Both the position numbers and the translations under genes were made by a program. A stretch of 64,000 nt of DNA from NCBI RefSeq assembly GCF_036231945.1, contig NZ_CP109599.1, forward strand, positions 3,628,501-3,692,500. The letters are read 5' to 3'. The DNA is from Streptomyces sp. NBC_01429. Its GTDB lineage: Bacteria > Actinomycetota > Actinomycetes > Streptomycetales > Streptomycetaceae. The notes beneath the pieces are model-generated. The model was not told the DNA's origin. It saw only the letters and a list, made by a program, of their open reading frames with translations, and made no database searches. Shown here piece after piece: positions 20,602-29,659 of the stretch (positions within the stretch are counted from its first letter, which is position 1; each line of letters opens with the position of its first letter).

Positions 20602-21006
20602 ATGGCCGAAGACGTACGGAACCCCAGCGCCGATCTTCTCGCGTTCTGGCGGGCGCGCCACATCTGCACCCTGACGACCCCGCGCCCGGACGGCGGCCCG
20701 CACGTGGTCCCGGTGGGGGTGACCTACGATCCGGCGGCCGGACTGGCCCGCGTCATCAGCAGCGGCGGCAGCCGGAAGGTAGCCCATGTGCTCGCGGCGG
20801 GCCCGGAGGGCGCCAGGGTCGCCGTCTGCCAGTTCGAGAGGGGCCGCTGGTCCACGCTGGAGGGCCGCGCCACGATCCGCAGGGAGCCCGAGGCCGTCGC
20901 GGACGCGGAGAACCGCTACGCGGAGCGGTACGGACACGCCCCGAGGCCCAACCCGGAGCGCGTGGTGATCGAGATCGCGCTGGAGCGGGCGATGGGCCGC
21001 TACTGA
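20602..21006 (+). CDS. PPOX-class (pyridoxamine oxidase-like) F420/FMN-binding protein
   Basis: A 134-residue split-barrel flavin-binding protein beginning at ATG 20602 (MAEDVRNPSADLLAFW). The pattern ICTLTTPRPDGGPHVVPVGV, then ISSGGSRKVAHV and CQFERGRWSTLEGRATI is typical of the actinobacterial F420-dependent TIGR03618 branch. Substrate unknown. It reads away from clpB and shares the intergenic region with the HAIR site, so it could also respond to HspR; that is inference. It faces the gene at 21212 across a strong hairpin. Confidence 0.85.
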   Translation: MAEDVRNPSADLLAFWRARHICTLTTPRPDGGPHVVPVGVTYDPAAGLARVISSGGSRKVAHVLAAGPEGARVAVCQFERGRWSTLEGRATIRREPEAVADAENRYAERYGHAPRPNPERVVIEIALERAMGRY

Positions 21007-21124
21007 GAGCCGGCACGGCACGCGAGCACCCCGGTACGGCCCGCAAGCACCCGGGCCCGGTACGCAAAGGCCCGGGTACGGCGGGCGGCGCGAGGGGGGA
21101 GCGCCGCGCACCGTACCCGGGCAG

Positions 21125-21169
21125 CACAACGGCGCCATCGTGTTTCAGGTCCACGATGGCGCCGTTGTG
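21125..21169. terminator. Bidirectional terminator between convergent genes
   Basis: A perfect 18-bp stem with a 9-nt loop lies between the stops of the PPOX gene and the minus-strand gene at 21212. It is one of the strongest hairpins in the window. Confidence 0.85.
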
Positions 21170-21211
21170 TGGGGGAAGCGCCCGAACGATTTACAACGAC
21201 GGGGGAACCGT

Positions 21212-21532
21212 TCAGGCGCTGCGGGGGGTGGCGATGTTGGTTTGTGGTCCGACCAGCTGATGGTCACGCTGGTCGAGGTTGACGAAGATCATGTCGTACC
21301 TGATGGTGCATCTGACGGGGCGCGGAGCCCCGCGTGGCCGCCGAAGGCAACGGTAGGCGCGGACATCCTCGTCCTCTTCGCGTACGACGACGACCGGCTC
21401 CCCGAAGAGGGTGACCATCAACGAGTCACCCCGGTGCGGAATGGCGGTGACCAAGTCGATGAAGTGCCACCCCGACCGGTAGGCCGTGGCCATCTCGCGC
21501 CGGAAGACCCGGTCGTCCAGCGGGACGGTCAT
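21212..21532 (-). CDS. Hypothetical protein coupled to the DSGW peptide gene
   Basis: A 106-residue protein from ATG 21532 (MTVPLDDRVFRREMATAYRS). The middle (GEPVVVVREEDEDVRAYRCLRRPRGAP) recalls the strand order of Rieske ferredoxins, but the Cys-His pairs that bind the 2Fe-2S cluster are absent, so I do not call it one. The start overlaps the stop of the small peptide gene (ATGA), which argues that the two products act together. Downstream it ends at the 18-bp hairpin. Confidence 0.7.
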   Translation of the reverse strand: MTVPLDDRVFRREMATAYRSGWHFIDLVTAIPHRGDSLMVTLFGEPVVVVREEDEDVRAYRCLRRPRGAPRPVRCTIRYDMIFVNLDQRDHQLVGPQTNIATPRSA

Positions 21533-21738
21533 GCGCTGATGTCGGCCGACGAACTGGTCCAGCCACTGTCCACCGGCGCAGCCGTCACATCCGATGCCGG
21601 GCTCGTCCACCCGCTGTCCCCCGAGGTGGTTGTCGCCGAGGTGCTCCAGCCACTGTCCCCACCACCACCGAGAACTCCGAAAGCCACGACCGCGGTGAAA
21701 GCAGTGGCAAGCACCGAGCGAAGCAATCTCTTGTACAT
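21529..21738 (-). CDS. Small exported peptide with three DSGW repeats
   Basis: A 69-residue product from ATG 21738 (MYKRLLRSVLATAFTAVVAF). It has a basic start and a hydrophobic segment as in a signal peptide, then GGGG and three repeats headed by DSGW (DSGWSTS, DSGWTSP, DSGWTSS) in a Ser/Thr/Ala-rich tail. Such repeats suggest a processed or modified extracellular peptide; no family was recognised. It is translationally coupled to the next gene and divergent (131 bp) from an HTH regulator. A longer frame starting at 21798 is less likely. Confidence 0.7.
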   Translation of the reverse strand: MYKRLLRSVLATAFTAVVAFGVLGGGGDSGWSTSATTTSGDSGWTSPASDVTAAPVDSGWTSSSADISA

Positions 21739-21868
21739 AGTCGGCTTCGTCCTCACTTGATGGATTCCTCTCCCCCGCGTCACAAGACGATGGCTCATTC
21801 AGGCACGTCAATGCCACAGGGACGATGCATCATGTTCCTGTAGGTTCAGGACCCTGGGGGGTGGAGAT

Positions 21869-22852
21869 TTGCCGCAAAATAGAACAGACCCGACACATCC
21901 CCATGCAGTGACCGAGCTGTGCGAGGAAGGCACGCGGCTCTATGCCAGCGCGCTGAGCGCGGGACGCATCTCCCGGGCGGAGGCCGAAGACGCTCCGTGC
22001 CTGCTGGAGTTCGCTCTTCTGCACCCCGATCCCGACGACCCGCAGTGGCTACGGCCCGTTCCGCCTTCCGTCGCTCTCGCTCAGATGCTCCATCCCATCG
22101 AACGAGAGATCCTGGACCGCAGACGACTCTCCAACGATCTGACAGAGTCCTTTGAGCCGTTCATGGCCATCAGCGCGCTGAATCCGGCCCCCACTCACGC
22201 CATCACCGTGCTGGAGGGCTCCAACCGGATCAACGCCGCCCTCAACGTCGCCACCGCCGAGTGCCACACCGAGATGCTGACCGTTCAGCCCGGAGGCGGC
22301 AGGCCGCAGGACGCGCTCAGCCAGGCCCTGGAGCGGGACAGACCTCTGATCGACCGCGGCGTCAGCATGCGCACGCTCTACCAGCACACCGTCAGGCACA
22401 GCCAGGGCACCATGGCCTATGTGGACCGCATGGCCAGCGGAAAGGTGGAGATACGGACGCTGGAGGAGCTGATCGAGCGGCTCATCATCTGTGACAACAC
22501 GGTGGCCTTCATCCCCGCGACCGACGACCGGCAGGTCGCGCTGGAACTGCGCCACCCGGGTCTGGTCACCTACCTCGTCAAGGTCTTCGAACAGCTCTGG
22601 GCACGCGCGACCCCGCTCACCGAGCAGGTCGCGTACGAGCCGACCCCGGCCGGCGTCACGGGCGTCCAGCGGACCATCGCCAAGCTCCTCGTCGAGGGCT
22701 ATGTGGACGAGGCCATCGCACGGCGGCTCGGGATGAACGTACGGACCTGCCGCGCGCACATCGCCAGGCTGGCGACCACCCTCGGCAGCGGCAGCCGCGC
22801 CCAGCTCGGCTACCTCATCGCACACTCGCGGATCCTCGACCAGGAGAACTGA
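21869..22852 (+). CDS. LuxR-type HTH regulator with TrmB/PLD-like middle domain
   Basis: A 327-residue protein starting at TTG 21869, chosen because GGGGTGGAG sits just upstream. Residues about 110-230 form the sensor-like domain seen in many Streptomyces regulators (MLTVQPGGG, then DRGVSMRTLYQHTVRHSQGT and RTLEELIERLIICDN). The last 65 residues are a LuxR-like helix-turn-helix (VQRTIAKLLVEGYVDEAIAR, then RRLGMNVRTCRAHIA). It is the first of three genes in a row and is divergent from the DSGW peptide gene. Confidence 0.85.
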   Translation: MPQNRTDPTHPHAVTELCEEGTRLYASALSAGRISRAEAEDAPCLLEFALLHPDPDDPQWLRPVPPSVALAQMLHPIEREILDRRRLSNDLTESFEPFMAISALNPAPTHAITVLEGSNRINAALNVATAECHTEMLTVQPGGGRPQDALSQALERDRPLIDRGVSMRTLYQHTVRHSQGTMAYVDRMASGKVEIRTLEELIERLIICDNTVAFIPATDDRQVALELRHPGLVTYLVKVFEQLWARATPLTEQVAYEPTPAGVTGVQRTIAKLLVEGYVDEAIARRLGMNVRTCRAHIARLATTLGSGSRAQLGYLIAHSRILDQEN

Positions 22853-22858
22853 GAGCAC

Positions 22859-23107
22859 ATGCGGACCACGGAGCCGAGGCGGACGGAGCCGACGCGGACC
22901 ACGGAGCAGACGGGAACCACGCAGCAGACGGAATCGGCGGAGCCGACGGCTGCCGCGGGCGAGGCACGCACCCCCCGTCATGCGCCCTCCTCGCCCGCGG
23001 TCCTGCCCCCCGTCGCGCTCTCCAGCCTGCGCGTCCCGCGCTCGGGGATCAAGCATCGGGCTGCTGCACTGATGTGCGCTGCGGCATCGCGCAGAGGGAG
23101 CAAATGA
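22859..23107 (+). CDS. Small Thr-rich hypothetical protein between two regulators
   Basis: An 82-residue frame begins 6 bp after the first regulator and its TGA overlaps the ATG of the second regulator (ATGA). The first half is a Thr/Glu-rich repeat (RTTEPRRTEPTRTTEQ), the second half basic and alanine-rich. Third positions are GC-rich as in real genes. The tight spacing supports translation, but the composition is low-complexity and no family was recognised. Confidence 0.45.
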   Translation: MRTTEPRRTEPTRTTEQTGTTQQTESAEPTAAAGEARTPRHAPSSPAVLPPVALSSLRVPRSGIKHRAAALMCAAASRRGSK

Positions 23108-24096
23108 AAGAAGGGGACATAAGCCTGCGGGGCGGCGCGCCCGCGGCGACCGCGCTCGCCGTCCTGTCGGACGGGGCACGCGCGTTGCTGCGCCGGCTGG
23201 TCCAGGGCGAACAGGTCGAGGCGGGCGAACCCGGACGCGCCGAGCTGGCCGCTCTCGGTCTCGCCGTGCACAACCCGCAGTTCGATCTGTGGAGCGTGCC
23301 GGACATGCACCACGCCGAGCAGTCGGCGCTGGCCGCCGAGCGCGCCGCCATCGCCCACCATCTCGACCGCATGATGCACTTCTCCGAGCTGCACCGGGAG
23401 ATGCGGGACGCCGAGCCGCCGACCGGCAACGGCATCGAATTCCTCGGCCAGCACGAACGTGTCAACGCCGCCATCATGCAGGCGGTGAACTCCGCGCGGT
23501 CGCAGGTCCTCACGGCGCAGCCGCTGGACAGGGACCGCGAGACGCTGCGGGCGGTCAGCCCGTCCCAAGTGAAGCTGCTCCAGGGGGGCATCGCCCTGCG
23601 CACCATCTACCCGGACACCGCCCGCGCCCGGTACGCCGAGCAGGAGCTGGCCGTGGAGATGAGCAAGCACGGCGCGGAGATACGGACCCTCGCCACCGGC
23701 TTCGAGCGGATGATCCTGGTCGACAACAACTTCGCCGTGGTCTCCGACCACCGCGACGAGTCGGACAGCTGGACCGCCTTCGTCGTCACACACCCCGGCA
23801 TGGTGGCATTCCTCCACCACGTCTACGACCAGCAGTGGGAACGCGCCGAGCCGTGGACGGGAGGCCGGTTCAGGCGGCGCGAGGAGACGCTCACGACGAG
23901 CAGGTCACGGCGCATCCTCAACAAGCTCAGGGAGGGCCGTACGCTCAAGCAGATCGCCAGCGAGCTGGGGGTCAGCCTGCGGACCGTCAACAACGACCTG
24001 AACAAGCTGTACGAGGCCGTGGGCGTCGACACGATGTTCGCGCTCGGCGCGTGGTGGAGTTCGGAGGCGGCGGCGAAGGAACGGAAACTGGGCTGA
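23104..24096 (+). CDS. Second LuxR-type HTH regulator of the same family
   Basis: A 330-residue protein from ATG 23104 (MKEGDISLRGG), with AGAGGGAGC as ribosome site. It has the same layout as the regulator at 21869: a sensor-like domain (VLTAQPLDRDRETLRAV, LLQGGIALRTIYPDT, then IRTLATGFERMILVDNNFAV) and a C-terminal helix-turn-helix (LREGRTLKQIASELGVSLRT). The two are probably an old duplication and may form a heteromer. The transcript likely ends in the repeat region at 24121-24209. Confidence 0.87.
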   Translation: MKEGDISLRGGAPAATALAVLSDGARALLRRLVQGEQVEAGEPGRAELAALGLAVHNPQFDLWSVPDMHHAEQSALAAERAAIAHHLDRMMHFSELHREMRDAEPPTGNGIEFLGQHERVNAAIMQAVNSARSQVLTAQPLDRDRETLRAVSPSQVKLLQGGIALRTIYPDTARARYAEQELAVEMSKHGAEIRTLATGFERMILVDNNFAVVSDHRDESDSWTAFVVTHPGMVAFLHHVYDQQWERAEPWTGGRFRRREETLTTSRSRRILNKLREGRTLKQIASELGVSLRTVNNDLNKLYEAVGVDTMFALGAWWSSEAAAKERKLG

Positions 24097-24120
24097 GGAG
24101 CGGCGGCACAGCGGGGGGCT

Positions 24121-24209
24121 CCCGGAGCACACGAAAGCGGGGCCGGTCGCCCGGAGCACACGAAAACAGGACCCGGTCCCCCGGAGCACACGAAAGCGGG
24201 GCCCGGTCT
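24121..24209. repeat. Three tandem ~30-bp repeats between convergent genes
   Basis: Copies begin at 24121, 24150 and 24180 with CCCGGAGCACACGAAA followed by GCGGGGCCGGTC-like variants. They lie between the stops of the second HTH regulator and hspR. Copy number is too low and the spacing too regular for CRISPR. Confidence 0.85.
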
Positions 24210-24235
24210 CCCGGACCCCGCTCCCGTTACCCGCT

Positions 24236-24700
24236 TCAGTCCGTCGGCCGCTTCGGCCGCCACACCACCAGGGCGCTCGTCTGCTGCACGTCCTGGTACG
24301 GCACCAGGTCCCGGCGGTACGAGGCGTGCACCTGTGCCTCGCGCTGGCGCATCGCCGCCGCCGCTCCGTCGACCGCCGTGGACAGCTCGGCGATACGGGC
24401 CTGGAGCGCGGCGACCTGGTTCTCCAGCTCGATGATCCGCTTGATGCCGGCGAGGTTGATGCCCTCGTCCTGCGACAGCTGCTGCACCTGCCGGAGCAGC
24501 TCGATGTCACGGGCCGAGTAGCGGCGCCCGCGCCCCGCCGTACGGTCCGGGGAGACCAGCCCGAGCCGGTCGTACTGCCTGAGCGTCTGCGGATGCAGTC
24601 CGGAGAGCTGGGCCGCCACCGAGATGACGTACACCGGCGTCTCCTCGGTCAGCTGGTACGCCCTGCCGAATCCGGACCGCGCCCGCCCGTCCCTGTCCAT
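24236..24700 (-). CDS. hspR: Heat-shock repressor HspR (MerR family)
   Basis: A 154-residue MerR-type repressor. The helix-turn-helix is VYVISVAAQLSGLHPQTLRQ, then YDRLGLVSPDRTAGRGRRYS, followed by a coiled coil (IIELENQVAALQARIAEL). HspR binds HAIR repeats with DnaK as corepressor and shuts off the dnaK operon and clpB. It is the last gene of dnaK-grpE-dnaJ-hspR, with 4 bp to dnaJ, so it represses its own operon. HAIR sites are visible before dnaK and before clpB. Confidence 0.96.
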   Translation of the reverse strand: MDRDGRARSGFGRAYQLTEETPVYVISVAAQLSGLHPQTLRQYDRLGLVSPDRTAGRGRRYSARDIELLRQVQQLSQDEGINLAGIKRIIELENQVAALQARIAELSTAVDGAAAAMRQREAQVHASYRRDLVPYQDVQQTSALVVWRPKRPTD

Positions 24701-24704
24701 CGGG

Positions 24705-25898
24705 TCATGCTCCCTTCGCCGCCTGGAACAGCTCCGCCCGCGGATCCTCGTCCGCGGTCGCCTTCCGGTACGCCTCCAGCGCGTCGCGCGCCTGGGCGCC
24801 GAGGTCCTTGGGCACGACGACCTCGACGGTGACCAGCAGGTCGCCCCGGCTGCCGTCCTTGCGTACGGCACCCTTCCCACGGGCCCGCATCGTACGGCCG
24901 TTGGGCGTCCCGGGAGGCAGCTTCAGCGTGACCGGCGGACCGCCCAGCGTCGGCACCTTCACCTCGCCGCCGAGCGCCGCCTCCGTGAAGGTGACGGGCA
25001 CGGTGACGGTGAGGTTGTCGTCCCTGCGGCCGAAGACCGGGTGGGCGTCGACGTGGACGACGACATACAGGTCGCCGCCCGGACCGCCGCGCTCGCCCGG
25101 CGCGCCCTTGCCGCGCAGCCGGATCCGCTGGCCGTCGCTGACGCCCGCCGGGATCCTGACCTGCATGGTCCGCGAGGACCTGGCGCGCCCGCTGCCCTTG
25201 CAGACCTCGCACGGGTCCTGGGCGATCAGCCCGCGGCCCTTGCAGTCCACACAGGGGTCGGTCAGCGAGAAGCCGCCGCCCGAGCCGCGCGAGACCTGTC
25301 CGGTGCCCACGCAGGTCGGGCAGACCCTCGGGGTGCCGTTCTTGTCGCCCGTGCCCGAACACGCCTTGCAGGGCGCCTGGCTGGACATCCGCAGCGGGAC
25401 CGTGGCCCCGTCGACCGCCTCGCTGAAGCTGAGCGTGACCTCCGACTCGATGTCCTGTCCACGGCGCGGCTGTGTACGGGTGCCGGGACCGCCGCCCCGG
25501 TTGAACAGCCCGCCGAAGACGTCCCCGAGCCCCCCACCGAAGCCGCCGGCGCCGGGGGCGCCCTGTGGGCCGCCGCCCTGGGCGCCGCCGAAGAGGTCGC
25601 CCAGGTCGAAGTTGAAGTTGCCGTTGCCGCCCGCTCCGGGCCCCGGGCGGAATCCGCCGTTGCCGAAGAGCGAGCGCGCCTCGTCGTACTCCTTGCGCCG
25701 CTTGGGGTCGCCGAGGACGTCGTTCGCCTCGGAGATCTCCTTGAAGCGCTCCTCAGCCTTGGCGTCGCCCTTGTTGGCGTCCGGGTGGAACTCGCGGGCG
25801 AGCTTCCGGTACGCCTTCTTGATCTCGGCCTCGGTGGCGTCCTTGGGGACGCCGAGAACCTTGTAGTAGTCCTTCTCCACGAAGTCCTTGGTGCTCAT
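24705..25898 (-). CDS. dnaJ: Chaperone DnaJ
   Basis: A 397-residue Hsp40 cochaperone that delivers substrates to DnaK and stimulates its ATPase. The J domain (residues 8-75) has the HPD motif in FHPDANKGD. A long Gly/Phe/Ala region follows (about 80-150), then four CxxCxGxG zinc motifs (CKACSGTG, CPTCVGTG, CVDCKGRG, CEVCKGSG) and the C-terminal substrate domains. It is the larger, operon-borne DnaJ of the two usual in Streptomyces. Confidence 0.97.
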   Translation of the reverse strand: MSTKDFVEKDYYKVLGVPKDATEAEIKKAYRKLAREFHPDANKGDAKAEERFKEISEANDVLGDPKRRKEYDEARSLFGNGGFRPGPGAGGNGNFNFDLGDLFGGAQGGGPQGAPGAGGFGGGLGDVFGGLFNRGGGPGTRTQPRRGQDIESEVTLSFSEAVDGATVPLRMSSQAPCKACSGTGDKNGTPRVCPTCVGTGQVSRGSGGGFSLTDPCVDCKGRGLIAQDPCEVCKGSGRARSSRTMQVRIPAGVSDGQRIRLRGKGAPGERGGPGGDLYVVVHVDAHPVFGRRDDNLTVTVPVTFTEAALGGEVKVPTLGGPPVTLKLPPGTPNGRTMRARGKGAVRKDGSRGDLLVTVEVVVPKDLGAQARDALEAYRKATADEDPRAELFQAAKGA

Positions 25899-25940
25899 TC
25901 CCGACGTCCCTCCTCTCCGCCTTCACTGCATGACACCGCG

Positions 25941-26599
25941 TCAGCCCTCCTCGGGGCCACCGCTCTCCTCGTCCTTGGCGGACCCGGCCTGCTCGTCCGC
26001 GGACTTGGGCTGGGCCCCGGGCTGGGGCTCGGCGACCGCGACCCGGGCGGGCCTGATGGTGCGCTCGCCGAACCGGTACCCCGGCTGGAGGATCGCGACG
26101 CACGTCGTTTCCGTGACGTCCGGCGCGTACGAGTGCATCAGGGCCTCGTGGATCGTCGGGTCGAAGGGCTCGCCCTCCTCGCCGAACTGCTGGAGTCCCA
26201 GCTTGACCGTGACCGCTTCCAGCGACTCGGCGACCGACTTGAACCCGCCGACCAGCTCCTCGTGGTCGCGCGCCCGGCCGATGTCGTCGAGCACGGGCAG
26301 CAGCTCGGTCAGCAGGCTCGCGACGGCGATCTCCTTGACCGTGACGCGGTCCCGCTCCACCCTGCGGCGGTAGTTCTGGTACTCGGCCTGAAGCCGCTGG
26401 AGGTCTGCCGTGCGCTCGTTGAGCGCGGTACGGACCTGGTCCAGCTGGGCGGTCAGGGCTACGTCCTGTACGTCCCCGGCCGGGGCCGCCGGCCCGGACT
26501 CCTTGGCGGAGTCCGGCTCGGCGGCCTTCGGCGTGGCGTCTTCGGGGTGAGCGCCGGAGGGGACGTCGGGCTTCTCCTCGAAGCCCGGGGTCTCCTCCG

Positions 26600-26603
<4 letters not shown>
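25941..26603 (-). CDS. grpE: Nucleotide exchange factor GrpE
   Basis: A 220-residue exchange factor for DnaK. The N-terminal 60 residues are acidic and disordered. A long helix ([20 protein letters not shown]) leads to the conserved core [15 protein letters not shown] and the beta domain ([20 protein letters not shown]). Its ATG overlaps the dnaK stop by four bases, so the two genes are coupled. Both ends are longer than in E. coli GrpE, as usual for actinobacteria. Confidence 0.96.
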
Positions 26604-28468
<1,865 letters not shown>

Positions 28469-28486
28469 TTCAATTCCTCCAGCTGA

Positions 28487-28507
28487 CTTGAGTGGAACAG
28501 ACTCAAG
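28487..28507. promoter_or_regulatory. HAIR operator 1 of the dnaK operon
   Basis: CTTGAGT-N7-ACTCAAG is a perfect match to the HspR inverted repeat, 19 bp before dnaK. Confidence 0.96.
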
Positions 28508-28538
28508 GATGCATCACAGATCCCAGGGAGTCAAAGGA

Positions 28539-28559
28539 CCTGAGTCGATGAGACTCAAC
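28539..28559. promoter_or_regulatory. HAIR operator 2 of the dnaK operon
   Basis: CCTGAGT-N7-ACTCAAC matches the HspR repeat in 12 of 14 positions and lies 31 bp beyond the first site. Multiple HAIRs before dnaK are known in Streptomyces. Confidence 0.85.
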
Positions 28560-28682
28560 TAAGGTGCGCCCGTCTCGCAGCCGACGGCTCCCCCGGGGCG
28601 CCTGCCGCACGCACACCGCTCCAGCATGCGATCGTTTCCGAGCAAATGCCACAAATCGCTCAGAGAACGGTCAGATGTGACC

Positions 28683-29552
28683 ATGCAGCGACCCGCACCC
28701 CGGAAGCCACCGCACCCCAGACGGCCCCCCGACCGGACCGGCCGCCCCCTCACCCGGCTCCCGAACCGCCTCCCGAACCGGCCCCGGGGACGTTCGGGCG
28801 TACCGCGACGCGCCTCGGGCCGGATCCTCGCCCGGCCCTTCGGCCGACCCTTCGCCCGAGCCCTCAGCCAAGCCCTCGGACGAGCCCTCACCCGGCCCTT
28901 CGCCCGGGTCCTGGCGCGGATCTCCGAGCGGCGCCCCGGCGGGCTTCTCGAACCCAAGCGCCTGCTGGACCTGACCCTCGGCTCGGCCCTGCTCCTGCTG
29001 GCCTCGCCCGTCCTCGCCGTCGCCGCGCTCGCCCTGGCGCTCTCCCGCCCGGCCGACGGCGTCCGCGTGCGCGACTACCGCACTGGACTCAACGGACACC
29101 CCTTCCTGCTGAGTTCCCTGCGCACCCGGCGACTGCGGCTCGACCTGCTCTCCCGGCTGCCGCATGTCGTACGCGGCGACCTGTCACTGGTCGGCCCGGC
29201 GCCCCTGAAGTTCGGCGCCCCGGCCGCCGCCGCGCCCTGGCGTCAGCTCGTACGGCCCGGACTGACCGGCCTGGCGCAGGTGCGGCGGGGGTCGGCGCTG
29301 CCGTGGGACGAGGCCGCGCTGCTCGACCAGCACTACGTGGAACACCACTGGATCGGTCTCGACCTGGCGATCCTCGCCCGCACCCCCGCCGCCGCGCTGC
29401 TCGCCCCGCCCGCGCGCCGGGTCCCCGCACGCCGGATCCCGGTCCGCCGCGTACCCGCCCTCCGGGGCAGGGCCCCCTGGGCGACACAGATCACCGGGCG
29501 CCCGGCTACATTGCGACGGAATAAGTGGGTACCCTCAGCACGAGCTGATTAA
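28683..29552 (+). CDS. Bacterial sugar transferase-like protein
   Basis: A 289-residue protein from ATG 28683 (MQRPAPRKPPHP). After a long Arg/Pro-rich N-terminus, residues about 100-250 follow the polyprenyl-phosphate sugar transferase pattern: KRLLDLTLGSALLLLASPVL with a membrane hairpin, then VVRGDLSLVGPAPL, VRPGLTGLAQV and LDQHYVEHHWIGLDLAIL. Family members move a sugar phosphate onto undecaprenyl phosphate. The charged catalytic segment (usually KFRSM..D) is reduced to SSLRTRRL, so activity is doubtful. It is divergent from dnaK. Confidence 0.75.
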   Translation: MQRPAPRKPPHPRRPPDRTGRPLTRLPNRLPNRPRGRSGVPRRASGRILARPFGRPFARALSQALGRALTRPFARVLARISERRPGGLLEPKRLLDLTLGSALLLLASPVLAVAALALALSRPADGVRVRDYRTGLNGHPFLLSSLRTRRLRLDLLSRLPHVVRGDLSLVGPAPLKFGAPAAAAPWRQLVRPGLTGLAQVRRGSALPWDEAALLDQHYVEHHWIGLDLAILARTPAAALLAPPARRVPARRIPVRRVPALRGRAPWATQITGRPATLRRNKWVPSARAD

Positions 29553-29553
29553 G

Positions 29554-29618
29554 TTACCGCTTAGTAAGTACCTCTTAATAGATACCGCTCAGCAAGATCA
29601 GGCCGAATTTCGGCCTGA
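29554..29618. promoter_or_regulatory. Operator-like repeats before the Fe-S protein gene
   Basis: TTAC-CGCTTA-GTAA (29554-29567) is an imperfect palindrome, and TACCGCT-AG-AAG recurs at 29583. A perfect 10-bp inverted repeat (TCAGGCCGAA, 29598-29618) follows, 42 bp before the start codon. Spacing fits a repressor-controlled promoter, but no regulator can be named. Confidence 0.4.
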
Positions 29619-29659
29619 GTGCGGATTTCCCACCCTCGCAGGCCCGAGGAGCCCCCGAA

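Noticed and set aside
21212..21532. Rieske 2Fe-2S ferredoxin
   Set aside because: The Cys-x-His and Cys-x2-His pairs needed for the cluster are absent.
24121..24209. Possible short CRISPR array
   Set aside because: The three copies are contiguous 29-30 bp units without spacers of unrelated sequence, and no cas genes are near.
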